Shown here: positions 18,644 through 26,188 of the stretch, in pieces
Layout: each line of letters begins with the position of its first letter
Position numbering within the stretch: position 1 is the stretch's first letter
Assembly: GCF_025354435.1 (NCBI RefSeq)
Contig: NZ_JANXMU010000032.1
Span: 1 to 64,000 of the forward strand
DNA from: Rhodoferax sp.
Lineage (GTDB): Bacteria > Pseudomonadota > Gammaproteobacteria > Burkholderiales > Burkholderiaceae_C
Length of the DNA: 64,000 nt
Reading direction: 5' to 3'
Position numbers and translations under genes: made by a program
The notes under the pieces: generated by a model
What the model was told of the DNA's origin: nothing
Database searches by the model: none
The model's input: only the letters and a program-made list of their open reading frames with translations

Positions 18644-18682
18644 GGCTCGGCTCCCTTTCCTCTACCAACCTGAAACACTTCC

Positions 18683-20152
18683 ATGCTGCAATCTATCGAA
18701 GCCCGTACTGGCACCGCCGTCGGCGCGCAATGGTCCGAATCCACCCAGGCCGACATTAACCAGACCGTGGCCGCCGCCGCTGCAGTGGCCGATGCCTTTG
18801 CCGCCACCTCGGCCGCCCAGCGCGCCAGCCTGCTGCGCGCCCTGTCCACCGCCCTGGAGGCCGAGCGTGCCACCCTGGTCGCCCTGGCCGACCGCGAAAC
18901 CGGCCTGGGCCTGGGCCGTCTGAACGGCGAACTCGACCGCACCACCTTCCAACTGCGCGGCTTTGCCGATGTGCTGGATGCGGGCACGGTACATGCCTAC
19001 GTGGACGACGCGGCCGTGGCCGGCCCGCCCCCCGCAGGCCGCCCGCACCTGGCCCGCATGCGCGTGCCGGTAGGTCCGGTGGCAATGTTCTCGGCCAGCA
19101 ACTTCCCGTTTGCCTTCTCGGTGCTCGGCGGCGATACCGCTGCGGCGCTGGCCGCCGGTTGCCCGGTGGTCGTCAAAGGCCACCCCGCACACCCTGAACT
19201 GTCGCGCCAAACCGCCGCATTGGCACAACGCGTGGTGGCAGAACAGAACCTGCCCGCAGGCGTGTTCGGCTTTGTGCAAGGCGGCTCCATAGAAGTGGGC
19301 GTGCAACTGGTGCAGGCCCCGGCCATCGCCGCTGTAGCCTTTACCGGTTCGTTCAAAGGCGGCACCGCTCTGGCCAAGATCGCAGGCGACCGCCCCCGCC
19401 CCATCCCTTTCTACGGCGAACTCGGCTCGGTCAACCCGCTGGTGGTGCTGCCCGCCGCTGCCGCTAAAAACGGCACCGAACTAGCCGCCACGTTGGCCGG
19501 TTCCATCTGTGTCGGCGCAGGCCAGTTCTGCACCAGCCCCGGCATCATCCTGGTGCAAAAAGATGCCGCCTCCGATGCGTTCATCACCGCCTTTGCCGCG
19601 GCCCTGCAGGCCTTGCAGCCGCACGCCATGCTGTCATCCGCCATCCGCTCCACCTTCGACAAGGGCGTGGCCCGCTGGCGCGCCGACCCGGCCCTGACCC
19701 CGCTGGTAGCCGATGTGTCGGAAGCCGTCACGCCCCGCCCCTTCCTGGCCGAAGTGCAGGCCGCCGACTTCATCGCCAGCCACGCGCTGCACGAAGAAGT
19801 GTTTGGCTCCGCCGCCCTGGTGGTGCGCGTGGCATCCGTCGATGAAACCATTGCCGTGCTGCGCGCCATCGGCGGCACGCTGACCGTCACGCTGTGGGGT
19901 GCCGAGACCGAAGACGCGTCCACCCGCAACCTGGTCCGCGCCGCCACCCAGGTCGCCGGCCGCGTGCTGTTTGCGGGCGTGCCCACCGGCGTGGCCGTCA
20001 CCGGCGCGCAGCACCACGGCGGCCCCTTCCCGGCCTCCACCCAGCCCTTCACCACCTCGGTGGGCTATGCGGCGGTAGACCGCTTCCTGCGCCCCGTAGC
20101 CTTGCAAGACGCACCCGCCTGGCTGGTGGAACGCAAGGGTGTGCCCTGCTGA
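18683..20152 (+). CDS. NADP-dependent aldehyde dehydrogenase (2,5-dioxovalerate/ketoglutarate-semialdehyde type)
   Basis: A 489-residue aldehyde dehydrogenase of the subgroup that oxidises alpha-ketoglutarate semialdehyde at the end of sugar-acid or hydroxyproline breakdown. The features are FSASNFPFAFSVLGGDTAAA, VVKGHPAHPELS, FTGSFKGG, the general-base Glu in YGELGSVNPLVVLP and the nucleophilic Cys in GAGQFCTSPG, ending in NADP-type residues. No sugar-acid pathway gene is adjacent, so the physiological substrate is open. It is divergent from the PLP enzyme and is followed by a long hairpin. Confidence 0.87.
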   Translation: MLQSIEARTGTAVGAQWSESTQADINQTVAAAAAVADAFAATSAAQRASLLRALSTALEAERATLVALADRETGLGLGRLNGELDRTTFQLRGFADVLDAGTVHAYVDDAAVAGPPPAGRPHLARMRVPVGPVAMFSASNFPFAFSVLGGDTAAALAAGCPVVVKGHPAHPELSRQTAALAQRVVAEQNLPAGVFGFVQGGSIEVGVQLVQAPAIAAVAFTGSFKGGTALAKIAGDRPRPIPFYGELGSVNPLVVLPAAAAKNGTELAATLAGSICVGAGQFCTSPGIILVQKDAASDAFITAFAAALQALQPHAMLSSAIRSTFDKGVARWRADPALTPLVADVSEAVTPRPFLAEVQAADFIASHALHEEVFGSAALVVRVASVDETIAVLRAIGGTLTVTLWGAETEDASTRNLVRAATQVAGRVLFAGVPTGVAVTGAQHHGGPFPASTQPFTTSVGYAAVDRFLRPVALQDAPAWLVERKGVPC

Positions 20153-20199
20153 GGATGTGACTCACCCCCAGGCTGCGGTGCTTTGCATCTTTCGCCACG

Positions 20200-20236
20200 C
20201 CCCCTCGTATCTGTTGGAAAAACAGATACGAGGGGG
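20200..20236. terminator. Long perfect hairpin after the aldehyde dehydrogenase gene
   Basis: CCCCCTCGTATCTGTT, loop GGAAA, then its exact complement: 16 bp paired without mismatch. No T-tract follows on either strand, so it is an atypical terminator or an RNA-stability or processing element. Confidence 0.55.
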
Positions 20237-20358
20237 GGTAATACCAGCAGACTAGCAAAGCCAGTTCTGCGGTATCTCTGGAAGGGGTGTCGTTACCTTC
20301 AGCGGGTGTTTTTCAGGCGCTTGCCCCCCAAAGTCGTCCCAGCCGCTGGTAAATCAGC

Positions 20359-20415
20359 TTGCTATCTAATGTATAGCTTCTCGTGCTGATGAAATAAGCG
20401 CTAGCGGCCTAAAAA
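20359..20415 (+). repeat. Short repeat copy upstream of the TIR operon
   Basis: TTGCTATCTAATGTATAGCT, TCTCGTGCTGATGAAATAAG and CGCTAGCGGCCTAAAAA in sequence. It is in forward orientation and lies about 105 bases before the TIR start codon. Confidence 0.75.
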
Positions 20416-20520
20416 GCTTGTAAACGGAAGATGTAAACAAACTGCCTGTTGTTCCTACCCGGGGCAAGATATTTGCTGCCCCCGGCCTGCCGGGTGGCAT
20501 CCATCGCCACGGGGAACGTC

Positions 20521-21327
20521 ATGGCCGACATCTTCCTGAGCTACAACGAAAAAGACCGCCCACGGGTGCGCCAACTGGCGCAGGCCCTGGAGCGCGCGGG
20601 CTGGTCCGTCTGGTGGGACCGCCGCGTGCCTGCGGGCCTGACCTGGCGCAGCCTCTTGGAGCAGGAGCTGCAAAACATGCGCTGCATGCTGGTGCTGTGG
20701 TCGAATAACTCCGTCAAAAGCGAATGGGTCTGCGAAGAAGCCACCGAAGGGCGGCTGCTGGGGCGGCTCATCCCCGTGTTCCTGGAGCGCGTGCGCCCGC
20801 CCGCCGGGTTCCGTGAAGTGCAGGCCGCCGACCTGGTCGACTGGGACGGCACTAACGACACCATCGGCCTGCAGCAACTGCTGGACGACATTGCCCACAA
20901 ACTGGGCGCACCGCCGGTAATACCGCAAGACCCAGCCGTCCCTGTGGAGCCACCACAACCACCCCATCCATCATCCGCCCCTTGGAAACCTTGGGTGGTG
21001 ACCACGGCGCTGCTGCTGGTGGCCGTGGGCATCTACCTGGGCGTGGGCGCCGTCGCACGCCGCGAGGCAGTGGTGCCCCTGGCGACCCCACCGGCTACCA
21101 GCACCCCCAGTGCCGCGGTGATTGCCGAACCGCCTAGCCTCACGGCCTCTACAGCCCCAACGCCCGTGGTCATCGCCGCCACGCCCACCGTCAAGCTACC
21201 GCCTGTAACGCCCGCCACTCCAGCCAAACGTCCGCTGCCCGCCCGCTGTAACGCCATCCACGAGCGCCAGGGGCTGGGCGAGGCCCCGTCGGCGGCAGAC
21301 CAGACCTTTCTGAACAAGGAGTGCTAG
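20521..21327 (+). CDS. TIR-domain protein with transmembrane anchor
   Basis: 268 residues from the ATG at 20521; the upstream frame to 20449 lacks conserved sequence. Residues 1 to about 125 form a TIR domain: MADIFLSYNEKDRPRVRQLA, BB-loop-like WWDRRVPAGLTW, VLWSNNSVKSEWVCEEATEG with the Glu region where TIR NAD-hydrolases have their catalytic Glu, then RLIPVFLERVRPP. A proline-rich linker leads to one membrane helix (about 160-182), a second Pro/Ala/Thr-rich stretch and a C-terminal cap LPARCNAIHERQGLGEAPSA ending LNKEC with two cysteines. The TIR domain should face the cytoplasm. It starts a three-gene set with an OmpA-like lipoprotein and a small membrane protein. NADase activity or defence is inference. 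Confidence 0.85.
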   Translation: MADIFLSYNEKDRPRVRQLAQALERAGWSVWWDRRVPAGLTWRSLLEQELQNMRCMLVLWSNNSVKSEWVCEEATEGRLLGRLIPVFLERVRPPAGFREVQAADLVDWDGTNDTIGLQQLLDDIAHKLGAPPVIPQDPAVPVEPPQPPHPSSAPWKPWVVTTALLLVAVGIYLGVGAVARREAVVPLATPPATSTPSAAVIAEPPSLTASTAPTPVVIAATPTVKLPPVTPATPAKRPLPARCNAIHERQGLGEAPSAADQTFLNKEC

Positions 21328-21329
21328 CC

Positions 21330-22532
21330 ATGCAACGCCTCTCCCTTTTCGCCCTGGCCCTATTGGCCGCTTGCACGAACATGCCGCCACCCGGCCCCGC
21401 GACGGCTCCAGTGCCCGTGGCTGCCGCCCCTGCACCACCGCCCCCCACCCTCCCCTATGACGAGGCCGTCACCAGCGCCGCCACCGCACTGCTGAACAAC
21501 GCCAAGCTGCCCGGCCCGCCGCGCTACACCGTGGTGATCGACCCGCTGGTGGACGGCATGACCGGGGCGCAGTCCAACGCCACCCGTTCCATGGGCCAGC
21601 GGCTGGAGGCCATGATCCGCGCGCAGTACCCGCAGTTCGACCTGCAGCCGTTTACCGCCGCCAATGTGGCGCGCAGCCCGCTGGTGCTGATAGGCACCTT
21701 CACCGGCGTGAACGCGGCGCGGCAAAGTGCGGGCGTGCGCGAGGCCTACCGCATCTGCTTTGCGCTGGCCGACCTGAAGACCGGCAAACTGGTCAGCAAG
21801 GGCCTGGCGTTTTCCAAACCCGAGGGCGTGGACAGCACCCCGCTGGCCAGCTTTCGCGACGCGCCCGCCTGGACCGAAGACCCTGCCACGCTGGGCTACA
21901 TCCGCACCTGCCTGGGCACGCGGGCGGGCGACCCCATCAACGCCCTGTACACCGAGCGCATCGTCGCCGCCGCCCAGGTAGCCGAAGCCATGGAGGCCTA
22001 CGACGCGGGCCGCTACCAGGAGGCGCTGGACTTGTACACCAGCGCCCAGCACACGGCGGCAGGCGATCAGTTCCGGGTCTACAACGGCATCTACCTGGCC
22101 CAGTGGAAGCTGGGGCGACGCGACCGGGCCGAGGCCGCCTTCGGCAAGATCGTGGACTTTGGCCTGGCGCAAAAACGCCTGGCGGTGAAGTTCTTGTTCC
22201 GCCCAGGGTCCACCGCTTTCGGTACAGACAACCGCCAGACCGAGGCCTACCCGCTGTGGCTCAAGTCCATCGCCACCCAAACTGCCACCAGCCCCGCCTG
22301 CCTGGAAATCACCGGCCACACCAGCGCCACCGGTCCCGAACCGCTGAACGAGCGCCTGTCGCAACTGCGCGCCGAATACGTCAAAACCCGGTTGGAGGCC
22401 ACCAACCCCGCTCTCGCCAAGCGCAGCATCGCCAACGGCATGGGCTCGCGCCAGACCCTGGTGGGCAACGGGCGGGATGATGCATCCGACGCGCTGGACC
22501 GCCGGGTGGAGTTCAAAGTGATTGGGTGCTAG
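21330..22532 (+). CDS. OmpA-domain lipoprotein of the TIR operon
   Basis: 400 residues from the ATG at 21330, two bases after the TIR stop. The signal MQRLSLFALALLAAC is a lipobox, so it is a lipoprotein; a Pro/Ala-rich linker follows. The N-terminal domain (about 45-190) has VVIDPLVDGMTGAQSNATRS and SPLVLIGTFTGVNAA, reminiscent of LpoB/CsgG-like folds. A short TPR-like helical pair (about 210-265, AYDAGRYQEALDLYTSAQ) comes next. An OmpA-like peptidoglycan-binding domain closes it (KFLFRPGSTAF, EITGHTSATGPEPLNERLS, RAEYVKTRLE). It probably bridges outer membrane and cell wall and connects to the TIR membrane protein. Confidence 0.82.
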   Translation: MQRLSLFALALLAACTNMPPPGPATAPVPVAAAPAPPPPTLPYDEAVTSAATALLNNAKLPGPPRYTVVIDPLVDGMTGAQSNATRSMGQRLEAMIRAQYPQFDLQPFTAANVARSPLVLIGTFTGVNAARQSAGVREAYRICFALADLKTGKLVSKGLAFSKPEGVDSTPLASFRDAPAWTEDPATLGYIRTCLGTRAGDPINALYTERIVAAAQVAEAMEAYDAGRYQEALDLYTSAQHTAAGDQFRVYNGIYLAQWKLGRRDRAEAAFGKIVDFGLAQKRLAVKFLFRPGSTAFGTDNRQTEAYPLWLKSIATQTATSPACLEITGHTSATGPEPLNERLSQLRAEYVKTRLEATNPALAKRSIANGMGSRQTLVGNGRDDASDALDRRVEFKVIGC

Positions 22533-23024
22533 ATGGCTACCGCCGCGCTGGATCTGCTGCGCCAGGCCAAAGCCGCTTACGGGCCCGAGTACGAAAAGCA
22601 CCTGTTCGAGCAGTACAAACTGTACGTCGACATGGCCGACCGCATCAGCGCCCGGCGCATGCTGGCCAATTCGTTTTTTGTGGGCGTGCACACCGCGCTG
22701 ATCACCGCCTTCACCGTGATGCTGAAGGAAAAGGTGCTGCAGCCCACACTCACCGGGCTGGCCCCGTTTCTGGCCGTGGTGCTGCTGTGCTTCATCTGGT
22801 GGCGGGTGGTGCACTCCTACCGCCAGCTCAATTCGGCCAAGTTCAAGGTGGTCCACGCCCTGGAGCAAATGCTGCCCGTCGCCCCCTATGACGCCGAATG
22901 GACCGCCCTGGGCCGCGGCAGCAATGCCCGCCTCTACCTGCCGCTGACCCACGTGGAGAACTGGGTGCCGGTGTGCTTTGGCGTGCTGTATGTGCTGCTG
23001 GCGGTGACGCTGTATACCGGCTGA
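22533..23024 (+). CDS. Small membrane protein of the TIR operon (RipA-like)
   Basis: 163 residues, ATG immediately after the previous stop. The start YGPEYEKHLFEQYKLYVDMA then DRISARRMLANSFFVGVHTA leads into two close helices (LITAFTVMLK; LAPFLAVVLLCFIWWRVVHS), a cytoplasmic segment and a last hydrophobic stretch (VPVCFGVLYVLLAVTLY). The Y-K-L-Y-x-x-x-A-D-R-I-S-x-R-R pattern resembles the RipA family of octameric membrane proteins, an assignment from memory that needs a profile search. It ends three bases from the convergent DUF3299 gene. Confidence 0.7.
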   Translation: MATAALDLLRQAKAAYGPEYEKHLFEQYKLYVDMADRISARRMLANSFFVGVHTALITAFTVMLKEKVLQPTLTGLAPFLAVVLLCFIWWRVVHSYRQLNSAKFKVVHALEQMLPVAPYDAEWTALGRGSNARLYLPLTHVENWVPVCFGVLYVLLAVTLYTG

Positions 23025-23027
23025 GGT

Positions 23028-23519
23028 TTATTTGACGCTCACCGCATCCACCATCCGGTAATACAGCCCGTACTGGTCATCGTTCAGCACCGCAAACGTG
23101 CCCTCCACGATGACCGGCTCCAGGCTGTACTTCACCGGGGTTTTGGTCTTGACCTCGACCATGCTCTCCGGCCCGCCGGGCAGACAGAACGAGCAGGTCA
23201 GGGGTACCGAGGTGAGCAGGAAATGCTTTTGCTTTTCGCCCGCATCCAGCGGCACCATGAAGCCCTGCACGCGCTGGGTTTTCTGGTGCAGTGCGAGCTG
23301 CGGCAGGCCAAAATTGGGCAGGATGCGGTTCTTGATGGCCTTGGTCTTGACCGCCGTGAGCACCGACCACGGCACCACGTCGGCCCGCTCGGACAGCGGC
23401 GCGAACGGGCTGTTCGGGCTATGGAAACCGGGGCCGGAGCCTGCGGGCAAATCAATGGGCTGGGCGCAAACGCTGCCCGCGGCGACAACACAGGCTGCGA
23501 GAACGGATGCAAATTTCAT
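23028..23519 (-). CDS. DUF3299 periplasmic protein, Zur-linked ABC operon
   Basis: A secreted protein of 163 residues with signal MKFASVLAACVVAAGSVCAQ. It contains a DUF3299 region: VQGFMVPLDAGEKQKHFLLT and VPLTCSFCLPGGPESMVEVK, whose C-x2-C plus nearby His could bind metal. I use the ATG at 23519, which gives a clean signal peptide. It is the last gene of the leftward zur-ABC set. In Pseudomonas aeruginosa a DUF3299 protein is encoded with a MacB-like ABC pair in the Zur-controlled PA4063-PA4066 cluster (recalled), which supports a zinc role. Confidence 0.78.
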   Translation of the reverse strand: MKFASVLAACVVAAGSVCAQPIDLPAGSGPGFHSPNSPFAPLSERADVVPWSVLTAVKTKAIKNRILPNFGLPQLALHQKTQRVQGFMVPLDAGEKQKHFLLTSVPLTCSFCLPGGPESMVEVKTKTPVKYSLEPVIVEGTFAVLNDDQYGLYYRMVDAVSVK

Positions 23520-23535
23520 ACTGTGCTCCACGGGC

Positions 23536-23778
23536 CTAGTGTTCATGCTTCATTCCGCAGTATTTGCCAATCGCAATGCCCTTGCAAGCCGCTTGCAGGG
23601 CTTTCAGGCACAACTCTTCGTCTTTACCCGCTTCTCGGCATTTGGCGGCGTCTTCGTGGGCGGCGGCGATGGCGCGGTGGCGGGCGACGTCTTCTTTGGT
23701 GTCCTGGGCGCTCTCGGCAGCGATGGCGCTGACGGCGAACAGGCTGGAGAGGAGCAAGGCGGCGAGGGTTTTGGTCAT
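23536..23778 (-). CDS. Small secreted Cys/His protein of the zinc operon
   Basis: 80 residues from the ATG at 23778. Signal MTKTLAALLLSSLFAVSAIA then AESAQDTKEDVARHRAIAAA and HEDAAKCREAGKDEELCLKA, ending GKYCGMKHEH. Three Cys, four or more His and many acidic residues suggest a periplasmic metal-binding or disulfide-bonded helical protein. I know no named family. It sits between the FtsX-like permease and the DUF3299 gene, where the P. aeruginosa cluster instead has a His-rich DUF2796 protein. Confidence 0.7.
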   Translation of the reverse strand: MTKTLAALLLSSLFAVSAIAAESAQDTKEDVARHRAIAAAHEDAAKCREAGKDEELCLKALQAACKGIAIGKYCGMKHEH

Positions 23779-23789
23779 GGAATTTCCGG

Positions 23790-24992
23790 TTAACGGTGGT
23801 TGAGCAAGGTGGTTACGTCCAGACGGTAGGCCTCCCAGGCGGGCAGCGCGGCGGCCAGGGTGGCGACCACTGCGCCCAGCAGCAGCACCCACCACTCACT
23901 GGGCAACCAGATCCAGCCGGTCAGCGGCAGCGAGCGTTCGGCCTGCAGCCAGGTGCCCACCAGGCCTGCCAGCAGATGCCCGCCCAACAGCCCCAGGGCG
24001 GTGGCCATGGCGGCCAGCAGCAAGGCCTCACAGAGCACCAGTCCAGCCACTTTGAAAGGGGACGCGCCCAGCATGCGCAGCATGGCCAGGTCGGCGCGGC
24101 GCTCACGCACGGCGTTCCACAGGGCGATGAAGACGCTCAGGCCCGCCGTCAGCAGCAGCACCGCGCCAAAGCCGCGCAGCACGTCGGTGCCCACGCCCAC
24201 CATGCGCAGCAGGCGGGTGATTTCCACGGCGGGCGCAGCGGCCTGCATCTCGGTGGTGGTGTTGATGAAGCGCGGAAAGGTCACGGCGGCCAGCGGGCTT
24301 TTATAGGTGATCAGCGCCAGGGTGATTTCACGCTCCTGCTCCAGGATTTTCTGGTCTTCGTCGTCCAGTGCGGTGGCCTTTTCGTGCACTTTCCAGACCG
24401 ATTCGGTGGCGGTCAGCACCAGCCGGTCCAACACGCAGCCGCAGGGGGCCAGCACGCCGGTGACGGTGTAGGGAAAGTCGCCGTGGATGTGGCCGGTGCC
24501 GCCCAGGCCGTGCGATCCGTAGAAAGTGTTGCCGACAGCCAAGCCGGTGTTTTTGGCGACCTGCGCGCCCACCAGGGTCTGCATAGACTGGGTCCACAGT
24601 GTGCCCTGGGCCAGGGTGGCACCGTAATGCGCAGCGTAGGCCGGGCTGGTGCCGACGATGCGAAAACCCCGGAAGGTATCGCCCAGGCTGATGGGGATGA
24701 GCTGGGCCACGCGCGGATCTTTTTCGATCTGCTGCACAGCCTCCAAAGGGATGTTGCCCGGCGGTACGTCGATGTGGAACACGCCGGCCAGAATCAACTG
24801 CATGGGGCTGCCTTTGGCACCCACCACCGCGTCGATCCCGGCCAGATCACGCTCAAAAGCCCGGTCCATCTGCTCGCTGGTGATCCACACAAAGGTGATG
24901 CTGGCCAGGCCCAGCGCCAGCAGCAGCAAATTCAGCGCGGCAGACAGGGGGCGTGACCACAGGTAGCGAAAGGCAATTGCTATTATTTTCAT
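23790..24992 (-). CDS. MacB/FtsX-type ABC transporter permease
   Basis: 400 residues. It has one N-terminal helix (LSAALNLLLLALGLASITFV), a large periplasmic domain (about 45-260, including the GSPMQLILAGVFHID motif and a CGC in LAPCGCVLD) and three C-terminal helices of the FtsX domain (LRGFGAVLLLTAGLSVFIAL; GLVLCEALLLAAMATALGLL; WWVLLLGAVVATLAAALPAW). The architecture is that of MacB/LolC-like mechanotransmitting exporters without fused ATPase; the ATPase gene is adjacent. The ATG at 24992 lies inside a short-repeat copy, so the first codons MKIIAIA derive from the repeat. Confidence 0.87.
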   Translation of the reverse strand: MKIIAIAFRYLWSRPLSAALNLLLLALGLASITFVWITSEQMDRAFERDLAGIDAVVGAKGSPMQLILAGVFHIDVPPGNIPLEAVQQIEKDPRVAQLIPISLGDTFRGFRIVGTSPAYAAHYGATLAQGTLWTQSMQTLVGAQVAKNTGLAVGNTFYGSHGLGGTGHIHGDFPYTVTGVLAPCGCVLDRLVLTATESVWKVHEKATALDDEDQKILEQEREITLALITYKSPLAAVTFPRFINTTTEMQAAAPAVEITRLLRMVGVGTDVLRGFGAVLLLTAGLSVFIALWNAVRERRADLAMLRMLGASPFKVAGLVLCEALLLAAMATALGLLGGHLLAGLVGTWLQAERSLPLTGWIWLPSEWWVLLLGAVVATLAAALPAWEAYRLDVTTLLNHR

Positions 24993-25032
24993 AGCTACTT
25001 GTGTATATAGTGCATGCGCTACAGGCCAATTT
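24977..25032 (+). repeat. Short repeat copy spanning the ATPase stop and permease start
   Basis: TTGCTATTATTTTCATAGCT, ACTTGTGTATATAGTGCATG and CGCTACAGGCCAATTT in sequence. On the minus strand it supplies the TAG stop and last codons of the ABC ATPase and the ATG plus first codons of the permease. Confidence 0.78.
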
Positions 25033-25657
25033 GGCATGTAAACACGCCAGGCAGGGCTGCTCCCACCCGTGCATCGTGGGTGGCGATGACCAGCGTGGCG
25101 TTGCAGCGCTGGGCACAGGCTTGAAGCAAGGCCAAGGCGGATTGGGCGGCCTCGTCGTCCAGGCTGGCGGTGGGCTCGTCGGCCAGGATCACTTTGGGTT
25201 GTAGCAGCACGGCCCGGGCCAGGGCGACGCGCTGGGCCTGGCCGCCAGACAGCTGGTGCGGCTTGCGGCCGGCCAGGTCTGCCAGACTCAGGGCTTCCAA
25301 TGTGCGGCGCACGGCTTGCGGGTCGTCGGGCACGCCAGCGGCCCACTGCGCCATGGCCAGATTCCCGGCTACGGTGAGCGCTTCGCTCAAATAGAGTTTT
25401 TGGGGCAAAAAGCCGATGGCGCTTGCCCGCCATGCATCGGTAGCTATTTTTTGGATAGCAGTCAGGTCTTGGTCCGCCACTGTGATCTGCCCGCTGGCGG
25501 GGCGCAGCAAACCCGCAGCCAGCGCCAGCCAGGTGGATTTACCCGCGCCCGACGGGCCGCGCAGCAGCAGCACGCCGCCTTGGGGGATATCGGTATCGGG
25601 GAATTCCAGCTTTGCTGCGCCGGGGTAGCGGTAAACGAGTTGCGTGGTGCGGATCAA
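25019..25657 (-). CDS. ABC transporter ATP-binding protein (MacB/LolD type)
   Basis: 212 residues if translation starts at the TTG at 25657, which overlaps the zur stop (TTGA); no ATG is available near the conserved start IRTTQLVYRYPG. It has Walker A (LRGPSGAGKST), the signature QLSGGQAQRVALARA, Walker B (VILADEPTASLDDE) and the H-loop (LVIATHD). Between Walker A and the Q-loop (GFLPQ) a short repeat at 25406-25460 encodes AIQKIATDAWRASAIGF in frame. The ATPase pairs with the adjacent FtsX permease and is probably translationally coupled to zur. Confidence 0.87.
   Translation of the reverse strand: MIRTTQLVYRYPGAAKLEFPDTDIPQGGVLLLRGPSGAGKSTWLALAAGLLRPASGQITVADQDLTAIQKIATDAWRASAIGFLPQKLYLSEALTVAGNLAMAQWAAGVPDDPQAVRRTLEALSLADLAGRKPHQLSGGQAQRVALARAVLLQPKVILADEPTASLDDEAAQSALALLQACAQRCNATLVIATHDARVGAALPGVFTCQIGL
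25406..25460 (-). repeat. Short repeat copy inside the ABC ATPase gene
   Basis: CAAAAAGCCGATGGCGCTTG, CCCGCCATGCATCGGTAGCT and ATTTTTTGGATAGCA in sequence, in reverse orientation. It is in frame with the ATPase and encodes residues before the Q-loop. Confidence 0.6.
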
Positions 25658-26142
25658 CGCTGGAATCCCTTGGCGGGGGCGCAATCGCCGCAGATGCCGC
25701 GCAGCGCCAGGTCCACGCTGACGTTTTGCTGGCCCAGGGTTTTGAGGGCCTGGATGGCAGCAATGGCGGCTTGGGCCAGCTCGGCGTTGGTTTTGTCCAT
25801 CTGGCCTTCCAGCGGTAGGTCGCGGTGGCAGTTGTTGCATTCGAAATGCGGTGCAGCAGGCACGTCTTCCAGAATGGCCTGGTAGTGGCGCACGCGCTCG
25901 GCATCCACCTTGCAGCGCAGCAGGCCGACCTCGGACAGGCGGTCCAGCAGGCGGTAAAGCGTGACGCGGTCCAGGGTAATACTGGATTCACGGGCCAGCG
26001 CCTCTTGCAGCTGCGCGTGGGTCCAGCGGGTGTCGGCGTGGGCGCGCAGCCAGTCCACCACCAAGCGGGCGGCATTGGTACGGCGCAGACCGTGGGCGAC
26101 CAGCAGGTCGTCTGAAGAAGTGGAAGGTAAAGATGCAGCCAT
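25654..26142 (-). CDS. zur: Fur-family zinc uptake regulator Zur
   Basis: 162 residues from the ATG at 26142. The winged-helix part has GLRRTNAARLVVDWLRAHAD, SSITLDRVTLYRLLDRLSEV and GLLRC. The dimerisation/metal part has HFECNNCHRDLPLEG (C-x2-C) and the C-terminal GICGDCAPAK (second C-x2-C), the structural-zinc cysteines of Fur proteins. It is divergent from the znu genes, and two palindromes lie between them. Together with znuCBA this identifies Zur rather than Fur. It is the first gene of the leftward unit with the ABC exporter-like pair. Confidence 0.88.
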   Translation of the reverse strand: MAASLPSTSSDDLLVAHGLRRTNAARLVVDWLRAHADTRWTHAQLQEALARESSITLDRVTLYRLLDRLSEVGLLRCKVDAERVRHYQAILEDVPAAPHFECNNCHRDLPLEGQMDKTNAELAQAAIAAIQALKTLGQQNVSVDLALRGICGDCAPAKGFQR

Positions 26143-26160
26143 AAGGTTCTCGCAGCCATT

Positions 26161-26181
26161 TATCGCAACACTGTTGCGATA
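26161..26181. promoter_or_regulatory. Probable Zur operator 1
   Basis: Perfect palindrome: half-site TATCGCAACA, one central base, then its exact reverse complement. It lies 19 bases upstream of the zur start and in the shared region with the znu genes. It suits binding of a Fur-family dimer. Confidence 0.75.
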
Positions 26182-26188
26182 TAATTCG

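Larger units (their letters stand above)
20153..20520. other. Gene-free region between aldehyde dehydrogenase and TIR operon
   Basis: Holds a 16-bp perfect hairpin (20200-20236) and a short-repeat copy (20359-20415). It also contains AGCCAGTTCTGCGGT (about 20263), a 15-base match to about 30588. No coding signal is seen. The TIR operon promoter should lie here. Confidence 0.5.

Noticed and set aside
18519-18682. SAM or other sulfur riboswitch upstream of the PLP enzyme
   Set aside because: I could not find the conserved core helices. Only a simple 7-bp inverted repeat is visible.
20521-23024. TIR operon as a known CBASS or Thoeris system
   Set aside because: No cyclase, SIR2/SLOG or ThsA-like protein is adjacent; the partners are an OmpA lipoprotein and a small membrane protein.
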